The notes under the pieces are model-generated. The model was not told where the DNA came from and did no database searches. It saw only the letters and a list, made by a program, of their open reading frames with translations. Below, piece by piece: positions 23,411-34,528 of a stretch of 64,000 nucleotides of DNA. This DNA is from Cherax quadricarinatus. Lineage: Eukaryota; Arthropoda; Malacostraca; Decapoda; Parastacidae. The stretch spans positions 31,537,782-31,601,781 of the forward strand of contig NC_091312.1 of NCBI RefSeq assembly GCF_038502225.1, written 5' to 3'. Made by a program: the position numbers and the translations under genes. How positions within the stretch are numbered: the stretch's first letter is position 1; every line of letters begins with the position of its first letter.

Positions 23411-24232
23411 AAGTTGCCTAACTGTTGCCTTTGTGTCTTACCTACCAACCTGTCGGTATTTTATACCATTTTGATGTTCATGGAGAGAAGTTGACGATCA
23501 AGGAGACGAATGGAAAGGTAGAAACGATGAAGAAGAAAGAGACTGCTGTGGAAACTGTTGTGGAAACATCTAACGCATTCTCCGTGCTACCCGTGTTGTT
23601 GTTGGGGATAGCCAAGTTAGGTACATGGATAGGGCGTTCTGTTTGAAGGACAGGAGTAGGAGACAGAGAGTTTGCTTTCCTGGGGCTGGGATGGAGGATA
23701 TTGTTAGCCATCTGGATGACATCATGAGAGGTAATTGGAGCAATCCTATTATCTGTCTCAGTGCTGGAGGCAATGATGTTGGCAGACGTAGGAGTGAAGA
23801 CCTGATTAGCAGGTATAGGTCAGTAATAGAAATAATTAGGAGGAAGGGTGGGAACCCTGTCATATGTGGTATTTTGCCAAGGAGAGGAGTTGGAAATGAA
23901 TGGTTGTCCAGTGTCAATTGCTGGCTGGACAAATACTGTAAGGAAAATGTGGTAACATTCATTGACAACTGGGACCTCTTCTATGGCAGAAATGACATGT
24001 ATGCCAGTGATGGGGTTCACTTATCTAGGTCTGGGGTGGGGGCACTGGCAACTGCAGTGGAGGGAGCTGGTAGGACTTTAAACTAGAAATAGTGGTAGGG
24101 GTTTTGGCAGGAAAACAGGGAAGTCCCAATGTAGTACTATTTTGAGTTCTAGGGGAACTAGTAATAAGCAGAACAAGGTAGATATTGAAAAGCCAGTGAC
24201 ACTAGGTGATAAGGACACTAATAGGTTTAGTA

Positions 24233-26085
24233 AGAACATAAGAAAGAAGGAACACTGCAACAGGCCTACTGACCCATGCAGAGCAGGTCCATGCTCCCGC
24301 CCCCAGATTAGACCAATGACCCACCCCCCAGATTATCCCAATGACCCACCCAGTCTGGTCATCCCCACTCAAGGATGGAGCACTGTACCAGACCCAGCAG
24401 CACAAGCAAGTCAGGTCCAACTCACACTCACCCACACCCACTCATGTATTTATCTAACCTATTTTTAAAACTACACAACGTTTTAGCCTCAATAACTGTA
24501 CTCGGGAGCTTGTTCCACTCATCCACAACTCTATTACCAAACCAGTGCTTTCTTATATCCTTCCTGAATCTGAATTTTTCCAACTTGAAACCATTGCTGC
24601 GAGTCCTGTCTTATCTGGAAATTTTCAGCATACTATTTACATCCCCTTTATTTATTCCTGTTTTCCATTTATACACCTCAATCATATCCCCCCCCTAATT
24701 CTACGCCTTTCGAGAGAGTGCAGATTCAGGGCCCTCAGTCTATCCTCATAGGGAAGATTTCTGATACATGGGATCATCTTTGTCGTCCTCCTTTGTACGT
24801 TTTCCAGAGCATTTATATCCATTCTGTAATATGGTGACCAGAACTGAGCAGAATAGTCTAAATGAGGCCTAACCAAGGATATATAGAGTTGAAGAACAAC
24901 CTGAGGACTTCTATTATTTATACTTCTAGATATGAAGCCAAGTTTTCTGTTAGCTTTATTGCAAACACTAATGCACTGTTGTCTTGGTTTTAGGTTACTG
25001 CTAACCAGAACTCCTAAATCCTTTTCGCAATCGGTAGTATTAAGATCTACATTATTTAGTTTATATGTGGCATGGTTATTTAACTGTCCAACATTTAGAA
25101 CTTTGCAATTGTCAATATTAAACTGCATCTGCCACTTCTCCGACCATTGCGTCAGTCTATTCAAATCATCCTGGAGTGCTCTAATGTCCTCATTAGAATG
25201 AATTGGATGGCCTATTTTGGTGTCATCAGCAAATTTGCTTATGTCGCTATTTATTCCCTCATCAATGCCGTTTATGTAAATTGTGAACAACAACGGGCCC
25301 AACACTGACTCCTGAGGAACACCACTTGTGACGTGCCCCCATTCGGATTTCTTCCCATTCATGCAAACTCTCTGCTGTCTATTTGTCAACCATGCCTCGA
25401 CCCAGGAAAAAAATTCTCCTATTCTGTGTGCCCTAAGCTTCCTCAATAGCCTCTGGTGTGGAACTCTATCGAAAGCCTTACTGAAGTCCATATACACAAT
25501 ATCATATTCATTACCATGATCTACCTCCTCAAACACCTTAGTGGGAAAAGTTAGTAAATTCGTAAGACAGGAACGCCCCTTTGTAAAACCGTGTTGAGAA
25601 TCATTAATCAATCTGTGCCTGTCAAGATGGCTACGAATTGCTTCGGCAATTATTGATTCCATAAATTTTCCCACTATGGAGGTAAGGCTTATTGGTCTAT
25701 AGTTCGAAGCCAGGGACCTGTCACCTGCCTTGTAAATAGGTATTACATTTGCCATTTTCCACTTATCAGGCACTATGCCAGTTTGTAGTGATATGTTAAA
25801 AAGATTAGCCAAAGGTATGCTAAGTTCCTCTTTACATTCCTTTATCACCCTTGCAAACAGTTCATCAGGACCTGGGGATTTGTTAGGTTTTAGTTTCTCT
25901 ATTTGTCTGAGGACCATGTCACTAGTTACCGCAATCGTACATAGTTTATTATCATCCTGTTCTACGTAATCTATTATTTCAGGAATATTGCTAGTATTTT
26001 CCTGGGTGAAAACTGAGAGGAAGTAAGTATTTAGAATTTCACACATATTCTTATCACTGTCAGTGATCTGACCAGAGTTACTCAG
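24233..26085 (-). pseudogene. Family C CR1 LINE, RT to 3' end, inserted in another family C copy
   Basis: A minus-strand frame of 484 residues (24682-26136) covers the RT: NKSPGPDELFARVIKEC, NYRPISLTSIVGKFMES, SQHGFTKGRSC, DFSKAFDRVPHQR, GVPQESVLGPLLF (PQG to PQE), SKFADDTKIGH and LRPHLDYSAQFWSPYYRMD. A frameshift near 24680 moves the last CR1 block (KFRFRKDI, GNRVVDEWNKLPS) into another frame ending near 24445, and a 3' UTR ends at the TTATGTTC tail at 24233. The 5' end is truncated just upstream of the RT. The plus-strand family C copy resumes at 26086, so this is an insertion into that copy. Confidence 0.9.
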
Positions 26086-26625
26086 TAGAAAAACAGAAAT
26101 TAGCAGGAAGGGTAAATAGAAAGGAGAGTCTTTCAATGTATATTATGCTAATAGCCGTAGTGCTAGGAATAAGATGGACAAGTTGAGATTAGTTGCCTTA
26201 ACTGAGACGTGGTTTAATTCAAAAAGTCGGGACATGCCTTCGGAATGTCACATTCAGGGTTTGAAATTGTTCCAAGTAGATAGAAGTATTGGGAAGGGGG
26301 TGGGGTGGCATTGTATGTCCGAGATCGTTTGAACTGTTGCATAAAAACGGGTATTAAGTCTGAAGTAACACATACAGAGTCTGGATAAAATTTTCAGAGG
26401 GGCATGAAAAATTTATTTTAGGTGTGATATACCGTCCCCCAAACTTAGATAGTTTGGGGAATGGAAGTATGATAGTAGGGATAACTCAGTAAAAGTCTCA
26501 GATTATGATGGGCTTAGAGAACACTTATCATCTGTTGACTGGGGTAACGAAGAGAGCTATCAATATGACAGTTTTCTGAACACTATACATGCTGCTCAAA
26601 GAACGTTTATCCCGTATAAAGAACA
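26086..26625 (+). pseudogene. Family C ORF2 endonuclease (APE) part
   Basis: Plus-strand continuation of the split family C copy. Broken frames contain YYANSRSARNKMDKL, LVALTETWFNSKSRDMP and VDRSIGKG, the APE endonuclease signature also found on the minus strand at 44065-44457, then AAQRTFIPYKEHK just before the next insertion. Several stops and a shortened central part make it inactive. Confidence 0.78.
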
Positions 26626-27060
26626 TAAGAACATAAGAAAGAAGGAACACTGCAACAGGCCTACTGACCCATGCAGAGCAGGTCCATGTCCCCCCCGGAT
26701 TAGACCAATGACCACCCCCCCAGATTAGCCCAATGACCCACTCAGTCTGATCATCTCCACTCAAGGATGGAGCACTGCACCAGACCCAGCAGCACAAGCT
26801 AGTCAGGTCCAACTCACACCCACCCACACCCACTCATGTATTTATCTAACCTATTTTTAAAACTACACAACGTTTTAGCCTGAATAACTGTACTTGGGAG
26901 TTTGTTCCATTCATCCACAACTCTATCGCCAAACCAGTGCTTTCCTATATCCTTTCTGAATCTGAAATTTTCCAACTTGAAACCATTGCTGCGAGTCCTG
27001 TCTTGGCTGGAAATTTTCAGCACGCTATTTACATCCTCTTTATTTATTCCTGTTTTCCAG
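26626..27060 (-). pseudogene. Family C CR1 LINE 3' end inserted in family C ORF2
   Basis: A minus-strand 3' fragment: the CR1 C-terminal block (KFRFRKDIGKHWFGDRVVDE, KNRLDKYMSGCGWV) followed by the 3' UTR and tail. The insertion point in the host copy reads aaagaacataagaa, which itself matches the 8-mer tail of the incoming element. Confidence 0.88.
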
Positions 27061-28373
27061 GAATAAATCAAATAGAAATGACCCAAAATGGATGAATAAT
27101 AGGCTGAAATATCTACTAGGGCATAAGAAGGGAATTTGTAGGTGTATCAAAAGAGGTGAGGGTCATCTTATGAATCAGTATATTGACATTAAGAAGGACA
27201 TTAAAAAGGGGATAAGAAAAGCTAAAAGGGACTATGAAATTAAAGTTGCTAGGGATTCGAAAACTAACCCAAAATGTTTTTTCCAGGTTTATAGAACAAA
27301 AGTTAGAGATAAGATAGGTCCCCTTAAAAATAACTATGGGCATCTCACTGACAAGGAGAATGAAATGTGCTCGATTTTAAATAATTATTTTCTCTCAGTT
27401 TTTACACAGGAAGACACTAACAATATTCCAGTAATTAATTTTTATAATGTGCCTGAAGAAGATAAATTATGTAACATCACAGTCACTAGTGAAATGGTTG
27501 TGAAGCAGATAGACAGACTAAAGCAAAATAAGTCGCCAGGTCCTGATGAGCTTTTTTCAAGGGTTCTTAAGGAATGCCAAATGGAACTCTGTAAACCATT
27601 AACTAATATTTTTAATTTATCTCTTCAAACAGGTGTAGTGTCTGATATGTGGAAGATGGCTAATGTAATTCCTATTTTTAAAGCAGGGGACAAGTCGTTA
27701 CCGTCAAATTACCGCCCAATAAGCCTGATCTCAATTATAGGCAAATTACTAGAGTCAATTATAGCTGAGATTATAAGAAGCCATCTCGATAAGTATAGCT
27801 TGATTAATGATATTCAGCATGGATTCACGAGAGGCCGTTCTTGTCTAACTAATTTATTAACTTTCTTCAGTAAAGCTTTTGAAGCTGTTGATCACGATAA
27901 AGAATTTGATATTATTTACTTAGATTTTAGTAAGGCTTTTGATAGGGTGCCGCATCAGAGACTGTTAAAAAAAGTGGCACCTCATGGCATTGGGGGAAAA
28001 GTGCTGTCATGGATCGAGTCATGGCTCACTAATAGGAAGCAGAGATTATGCTTAAATGGGGTTAAATCCGAGTGGGGATCTGTAACAAGTGGCATACCAC
28101 AGGGATCGGTCTTGGGCCCGTTGTTGTTTATCATATATATCAATGACCTTGATGAGGGTATTACTAGTGATATGAGCAAATTCGCCGATGACACAAAGAT
28201 AGGTAGGATAATTGATTCAAACGCAGATGTTAGGGAACTTCAGGAGGATTTAGATAAACTCTATTCTTGGTCAGAAAAGTGGCAGATGCAGTTCAATGTA
28301 GATAAATGCAAGGTTCTGAAGCTCGGGAGTGTCCATAACCCTAGCACTTATAAGTTAAATAATGTAGAACTTA
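27061..28373 (+). pseudogene. Family C ORF2 reverse transcriptase, host copy of the nest
   Basis: A plus-strand frame (27092-28462, the last part read-through into the PLE) encodes the linker and full RT: GHKKGICRCIKRGE, KTNPKCFFQVYRTKV, NKSPGPDELFSRVLKEC, NYRPISLISIIGKLLES, IQHGFTRGRSC, DFSKAFDRVPHQR, SGIPQGSVLGPLLF, SKFADDTKIGR, CKVLKLGSVHNPSTYKLNN. The catalytic FADD box and PQG motif are intact over about 425 residues. The frame is cut by the PLE at 28374; homologous sequence resumes at 28958-28999 and again at 32735-32762, separated by the LTR element. It would be inactive because of these insertions and the broken endonuclease upstream. Confidence 0.92.
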
Positions 28374-28660
28374 AAATGGTATACAATACCGACAGGTTGT
28401 TAGGTAAGACACATATGCAACAGTTAGACAACTTTATTCCGAAACGTTTTGCCTACGTGTAGGCGAAACATTTCGGAATAAAGTTGTCTAACTGTTGCAT
28501 ATGTGTCTTACCTAACAACCTGTCGGTATTGTATACCATTTTGATGTTCATCTTGTCAGACACTGCAACACGTGGCATCTTGGTACAGAAAACACCTTGG
28601 ACAAGCTTTTCAAGTGAGAAGTGTTGGATCTGAGAGGGACATAACCTCTCAGTGGCCTCT

Positions 28661-28693
<33 letters not shown>

Positions 28694-28957
28694 CCTGCAC
28701 CTCTCCTTCCGACAGTACTTAAGTCTCCGCACTGTCGCTTGATCTTCAGATAGTTCCTGACTATGGAACTGAACTTCTCCAGGCCGAGGGACTGACAACC
28801 TCAAATTCTACGACTTTAAGGGTGGTGGACTGATTACAACGTCTTCACATCTCTACTGTTCCTGCCTACTTTCTGTATTCGACTGAAGAAGCCTACTGTG
28901 TAGGCGAAACGTTTCGGAATAAAGTTGTCTAACTGTTGCATATGTGTCTTACCTAAC
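28374..28957 (+). mobile_element. Penelope-like element fragment with palindromic left end
   Basis: Inserted in family C ORF2 between direct repeats AATGTAGAACTTA (28361-28373 and 28958-28970). The left 28374-28550 is a near-perfect palindrome of pseudo-LTR sequence centred at about 28456, followed by a plus-strand unit with a (CTA)n stretch, the tail of which carries one complete hammerhead motif. It belongs to the same family as 21824-23478 but is a diverged variant (catatgtgtcttacctaac). Confidence 0.87.
28876..28921 (+). ncRNA. Hammerhead-ribozyme-like motif, PLE family 1
   Basis: Same 46-nt motif as at 22078, complete. Confidence 0.7.
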
Positions 28958-28999
28958 AATGTAGAACTTAGCCATACAGATTGCGAAAACGACTTGGGG

Positions 29000-30192
29000 T
29001 GTGGAAAATTTTATAGGGTGCTTACCTGTATGTACCTCAACATTATATACATACAAGTAATCTCATTGGGAGACAACCATATTGTTTACCGTAGTCACCC
29101 CGTGTAGACATGTGAGAAAACTTAACCACCTCTGGTCACTACAGGTGGCCCCTCGACCCTCACAATCTTGTCCACATCTATCCGAGACCAGTATAAATTG
29201 GGTAGCACCCTCAAACACGGCGCTATTAATTAATTGTGGACTGTATAGATTATATTAGTATAACTGAATGAAGGGGGGGGGGGAGTAGGATACACATGGA
29301 TACTTCCATCAAGGAAAAACATTTGTACATAATCCCACCACTTACCAGATATTCCCTGGTGGTCACTTGATGTGGTTGGATCACTCATAACCTATCCAAT
29401 TAAAACATACCTAACTGGCCAGTATCAGTCTGTCATAACTAGAAGGGTTACTTAACTGTGGGTGATTGATACTCCTTATTTCCTCCATTCACCATCTCAT
29501 TTCGATGTCCTGCTACACCGACACGGTTCTTATTCCAGCAGGACAAGGTACCCGTCGGTTTGTCCCGGTTTAGAAGTCGTGCTTCCATAAAGCTTCACTA
29601 TCCTCGGTACGAGAATCACACATTCACTCGGAGCTGGGCGATCTATTTCACATCCCGCATTCTCTTAACTCAATGTTATTATCACTGATTACATTACCAT
29701 TCACAAGACGATTTAACGTCTCATAATTATTATACACATTAGAGGTCACTCCATTAAGATCTGAGGCCGGTGAGCGAGGATTAACTCACAGGTATTTCCC
29801 CTGGACACACACCATGGCCGCGCACCAGTCACACCCCGGTCGAACGATCATTCACTAATTTTACCACCTTTTTACGGTGGTCCCGTAAATCACGTTCCCT
29901 CACTCTTCACCAGGAACAGTTATGACACTTCCTATTATGAAATGAGGCCTATATTAATCCTTAGGCCACCGTGAATGTCAGTTTCCTGGTTCCATGCTTT
30001 CCCAGCCTCCTCACCACATTCAAAACTCTCCCGCCTCCCTCATGGCCCGAGTCGACCTATACCCCCACACATCCGCTCATGCGCAAAGGGAACTCTTGGT
30101 TCTACCCTATTGTCAAATACATTTTTGACTCATATCGACACATTAAACACCTATTAGGCGCTATAGCTTCGGAAAATCAAAAATTTTCCACA
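29000..30192 (+). repeat. Left LTR of the non-coding LTR element
   Basis: Starts TGTGGAAAATTTTATAGGG and ends TTTTCCACA. Contains a G-homopolymer near 29274 whose length differs from the right LTR. No long ORF. Confidence 0.92.
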
Positions 30193-30415
30193 CTGCGGCC
30201 GGGCGGAGGTCGTTGCTAGACGACTTACATAATGTGGAGTACAATTTTCCCATCTTCACTGGCCACCTGGCTTGGGAACTCCAACATTGGTATTTACCTA
30301 ATCACCCATTAATTCTTTCCACCTGTTAACTCCTCAGGTAGGGCTCCATCCAAAGCACACTCAAGCCTCCATGCTTCTGGTATTAACAATTTCCCTCTTA
30401 TTGTAAGGTGTGACA

Positions 30416-31262
30416 CTAAGTCTATGCTCTCGGGGCTAATTTGTTGGGCATACTGGAATTATGAGACTTTACAATAACAAGTCTCTCTCAGTATCCCAAG
30501 TCAGCCCCAGCACATTACTGCATATAGGCACCAACTCCATGGCCATCCATATTTATTGAACCCTCAAAATGGACTAATTAGTGTTCCATTCTCTCAGGGG
30601 CATAAGCCTATGCTCCCTGGATTAATTTATTGGGCATACTGAAATTATGAGACTTTAACAATAACAAGTCTCTCTCAGTATCCCAAGTCAGCCCCAGCAC
30701 ATTACTGCATATAGGCACCAACTCCATGGCCATCCATATTTATTGATCCCTCAAAATGGACTAGTGTTCCATTCTCTCAGGGGCATAAACCTATGCTCCC
30801 TGGATTAATTTATTGGGCATACTGGAATTATGAGACTTTAACAATAACAAATCTCTCTCAGTATCCCAAGTCAGTCCCAGCACATTACTGCATATAGGCA
30901 CCAACTCCATGGCCATCCATATTTATTGATCCCTCAAAATGGACTAATTAGTGTTCCATTCTCTCAGGGGCATAAGCCTATGCTCCCTGGATTAATTTAT
31001 TGGGCATACTGGAATTATGAGACTTTAACAATAACAAGTCTCTCTCAGTATCCCAAGTCAACCCCAGCACATTACTGCATATAGGCACCAACTCCATGGC
31101 CATCCATATTTATTGATCCCTCAAAATGGACTAATTAGTGTTCCATTCTCTCAGGGGCATAAGCCTATGCTCCCTGGATTAATTTATTGGGCATACTGGA
31201 ATTATGAGACTTTAACAATAACAAGTCTCTCTCAGTATACCAAGTCAGCCCCAGCACATTAA
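30416..31262. repeat. About 185-bp tandem repeat inside the LTR element
   Basis: About four and a half units beginning near gcctatgctccctggatt (30597, 30780, 30966, 31152; spacing 183-186 bp), each containing atgagactttaacaataac and ccatccatatttattga. Units differ by few substitutions. Confidence 0.93.
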
Positions 31263-31538
31263 CTCCATTAGATCCAGTCATGGTTAGAGAATTATTAATC
31301 ACTGATTATATAACTTAAGTAGGCGCCTTATAAGAGTAATTCTTGCACTTTACTCTTGTATAAATCCTAGCCACACATGTGCTAGCAATTAATTGGGCTA
31401 ATTATCATCCATCACATGATCGATTAAACTTGTGCACCCTACACCCACTTCCTTCAATCAGTCACTTAATTATTAAGTAATTAATTCAATTAATTTTTTC
31501 ACTGATTGCATCCGGTTCAGGAAGGACCAACGGGCAGA

Positions 31539-32729
31539 TGTGGAAAATTTTATAGGGTGCTTACCTGTATGTACCTCAACATTATATACATACAAGTAAT
31601 CTCATTGGGAGACAACCATATTGTTTACCGTAGTCACCCCGTGTAGACATGTGAGAAAACTTAACCACCTCTGGTCACTACAGGTGGCCCCTCGACCCTC
31701 ACAATCTTGTCCACATCTATCCGAGACCAGTATAAATTGGGTAGCACCCTCAAACACGGCGCTATTAATTAATTGTGGACTGTATAGATTATATTAGTTT
31801 AACTGAATGAAGGGGGGGGAGTAGGATACACATGGATACATCCATCAAGGAAAAACATTTTTTACATAATCCCACCACTTACCAGATATTCCCTGGTGGT
31901 CACTTGATGTGGTTGGATCACTCATAACCTATCCAATTAAAACATACCTAACTGGCCAGTATCAGTCTGTCATAACTAGAAGGGTTACTTAACTGTGGGT
32001 GATTGATACTCCTTATTTCCTCCATTCACCATCTCATTTCGATGTCCTGCTACACCGACACGGTTCTTATTCCAGCAGGACAAGGTACCCGTCGGTTTGT
32101 CCCGGTTTAGAAGTCATGCTTCCATAAAGCTTCACTATCCTCGGTACGAGAATCACACATTCACTCGGAGCTGGGCGATCTATTTCACATCCTGCATTCT
32201 CTTAACTCAATGTTATTATCACTGATTACATTACCATTCACAAGACGATTTAACGTCTCATAATTATTATACACATTAGAGGTCACTCCATTAAGATCTG
32301 AGGCCGATGAGCGAGGATTAACTCACGGGTATTTCCCCTGGACACACACCATGGCCACGCACCAGTCACACCCCGGTCGAACCATTATTCACTAATTTTA
32401 CCACCTTTTTACGGTGGTCCCATAAATCACGTTCCCCCACTCTTCACCAGGAACAGTTATGACACTTCCTATTATGAAATGAGGCCTATATTAATCCTTA
32501 GGCCACCGTGAATGTCAATTTCCTGGTTCCATACTTTCCCAGCCTCCTCACCACATTCAAAACTCTCCCGCCTCCCTCATGGCCCGAGTCGACCTATATC
32601 CCCGCACATCCGCGCATGCGCAAAGGGAACTCTTGGTTCTACCCTATTGTCAAATACATTTTTGACTCATATCGACACATTAAACACCTATTAGGCGCTA
32701 TAGCTTCGGAAAATAAAAAATTTTCCACA
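31539..32729 (+). repeat. Right LTR of the non-coding LTR element
   Basis: Aligns with 29000-30192 along its whole length. Most differences are transitions in its last 600 bp. Confidence 0.92.
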
Positions 32730-32762
32730 TGGGGGTTATGGTGAGCAGCAACCTTAAACCAA

Positions 32763-33048
32763 GAACATAAGAACATAAGAACATTAGAAAGGAGGATCAC
32801 TGCAACAGGCCTGTTGGCCCATACTAGGCAGGTCCTTTACAATCCATCCCACTAACAAAACATTTGCCCAACCTAATTTTCGATGCTACCCAAGAAATAA
32901 GCTCTGATAACTCTATCCACTCATTTGCAAGTCCCACTCAAATCCAACCCCTCTCACTCATATATTTATATAACCTAAATTTGAAACTACACAAAGTCCT
33001 AGCCTCAATAACCCAACTAGGTAGACTGTTCCACTCATCAACTACCCT
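32763..33048 (-). pseudogene. Family C CR1 LINE 3' UTR and C-terminus, part 1
   Basis: The TTATGTTC tail, 3' UTR and start of the C-terminal block on the minus strand, inserted after the host copy sequence at 32762. It is interrupted at 33048 by the full-length P element and continues at 37624. Confidence 0.85.
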
Positions 33049-33268
33049 TCATGTGTTAGCTCAAATCACCGACCAGTATGGTTTAAATAAGTGACCCACT
33101 GATCAGATCAGATAGACTGGTCCGAACCCTTGACTGGTCCGAACCCTTGACTGGTCCGAACCCTGGACTGGTTTCAAACGGTTTTGTTGTGCACTACCTA
33201 GCAGGTTATTAATAGAATATTCAAGAGGTTGCTAGTAGAATTGCAGTAAATCAACCATTCAAATCATT

Positions 33269-34528
33269 ATGAAGCTGTGTGTAGTCTGTGGTCAGTCAAA
33301 CAAACGGGCTTCCACATGCATAAATTGTCATTTTTGTGGAAATTGGTATCACGCCCCTTGTGCAGATATCCAAGAACTAGCTACAAGCAGTATTAAAACA
33401 GGGAAGTGTTTTTGGGTATGCCCAAATGAGATAAATCTGTGGACTAAAATCACAAGGGTATTAAAAGAGGTCAACATCAAAGCTGCTTTCATAGAAAACC
33501 TGGAAGCTTTCTACAACAGATAGGAACATAAAAAGTCTGGGCTGAATGGTATTGCCCTTGATACTGGCCATGTAGTCAGAAACTGTAAGGCTGGAGGTGA
33601 TGTTCTGGTAGTCAGTAAATGGGGGGCTGATAGTGCTGTCCTGGGAGACAGTAATGGTGAAGCTGGAGGTGCTGTCCTGGGAGACAGTAATGGTGAAGCT
33701 GGAGGTGCTGTCCTGGGAGACAGTAATGGTGAAGCTGGAGATGCTGTTCTGGGAGACAGTAATGGGGAAGCTGGAGATGCTGTCCTGGGAGACAGTAATG
33801 GTGAAGCTGGAGATTTTGTCCAGGTAGTTGGGAATTATACGCAGGAAGGAATACATATAAATGACCTCATAGGGGACAGGAGCCATAGTAGGGAAACAAG
33901 TGTAGTCAAAGATAAGATAAAACCAATATTGCAAACTAGAAATACCGCAGGAAATAGCAAACAAGAGGACTCCACTAGCAATAGTGAGGATATATTACCA
34001 AAAACAACTGGTGGGAGCTCCATTGTTGGTGCTAGGGAGGATAGAAGTAAGACAGGGAAACATGCACCAACAGGGAATACAGTCACAGAAACCCAAGGCA
34101 AACGGAAACCAAGCCTGTGCACATACTATGCACTCGGTATCTGCTGGCATGGGAAATCTGGAAAAACAGATGGGATGTGCAACTATGACCACCCTAGAAA
34201 ATGCCATGCCCATATGACAACTGGAAAATGCAAACTCCCTTCCTGTAAGCTTTTTCACCCTGAACTGTGTATCTCTTCAGTACAGGAAAGACTGTGCTAT
34301 AACTTAAATTGCCAGGCATACCATCTAAAGGGGACAAAAAGATACAAAACATCCAGGCCATGGGAAAACCTGGGTAGCCACAGCCACTCAAGAGGGAGAG
34401 GTTTTTTAGTGCCAGGAAGGAAAAAAAACTGGCAGGAAATGGCAGAAATCGTACACCAAATCCAGTCATTCCTGGAGTGGAAACACAGTCGATGGCCTCC
34501 ACTCCAAACCAACAGATACAGATACTAA
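33269..34528 (+). pseudogene. Family P ORF1: PHD-like finger, 12-residue repeats, three CCCH zinc fingers
   Basis: One continuous 420-codon frame from ATG 33269 to TAA 34526-34528, broken once by TAG at 33521-33523. Residues 1-84 form a PHD/FYVE-like finger with cysteine pairs (CVVCGQ, CINCHFCGNWYHAPC) and a late WVCP. Codons about 123-182 are five copies of a 12-residue repeat (AVLGDSNGEAGG/D), DNA period 36 bp. After an S/T-rich linker, about residues 280-350 hold three CCCH fingers: CTYYALGIC with CNYDH, CHAHMTTGKCKLPSCKLFH, and CISSVQERLCYNLNCQAYH. CR1-group ORF1 proteins bind RNA and some carry PHD modules; a triple CCCH cluster suggests single-stranded RNA binding. Function is inferred from the folds only. 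Confidence 0.85.
33635..33814 (+). repeat. 36-bp coding minisatellite in ORF1
   Basis: Five in-frame copies starting gctgtcctgggagacagtaa at 33635, 33671, 33707, 33743 and 33779. The unit length is a multiple of three, so copy number can vary without breaking the frame. Confidence 0.93.

Larger units (their letters stand above)
21824..23478 (+). mobile_element. Penelope-like element: tandem pseudo-LTR array with hammerhead motifs, no ORF
   Basis: A 1655-bp insertion in family C ORF1, flanked by the 15-bp direct repeat CATGGAGAGAAGTTG (21809-21823 and 23479-23493). It holds a minus-strand partial unit (21824 to about 22065) followed by plus-strand units repeating every 429 bp (hammerhead starts at 22078, 22507, 22936 and 23365). 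Units are nearly identical and contain a (CTA)n stretch. Tandem pseudo-LTRs with one inverted end are a known Penelope layout. There is no RT or GIY-YIG gene inside, so it is either a derivative or an array copied from a multi-unit RNA. Confidence 0.85.
21763..24232 (+). pseudogene. Family C CR1 LINE ORF1 with SGNH-esterase domain, split by a PLE array
   Basis: Plus-strand ORF1 begins around VLSPQVKKGNWSVAGQHGEK (21765-21823), is cut by the PLE array 21824-23478, and resumes at 23479 with HGEKLTIKETNGKVE. The region up to 24086 carries an SGNH/GDSL hydrolase fold as known for CR1 ORF1 proteins: a GDSQ nucleophile block (about 23607), the GGND block (SAGGNDVG) and the DGVH block (SDGVHLSRSGV). 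A frameshift or deletion lies near 23590-23605 between the basic N-terminal part and the esterase. The ORF stops at 24086. Sequence from 24087 leads into ORF2 and is interrupted at 24233 by a minus-strand family C insertion. Confidence 0.85.
29000..32729 (+). mobile_element. Non-coding LTR retrotransposon (LARD-like), nearly identical LTRs, 5-bp target duplication
   Basis: A 3.73-kb insertion in the family C ORF2 remnant, flanked by TGGGG (28995-28999 and 32730-32734). LTRs of 1193 and 1191 bp differ at roughly twenty positions by eye, so about 98 percent identical and relatively young. LTR ends are TGTGGAAAATTTT and AAAATTTTCCACA, a perfect 13-bp inverted pair. The 1.35-kb internal part encodes nothing recognisable and is dominated by about 185-bp tandem repeats. 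It must use enzymes of another LTR element. Orientation is arbitrary because no PBS, polypurine tract or ORF fixes it. Confidence 0.9.
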
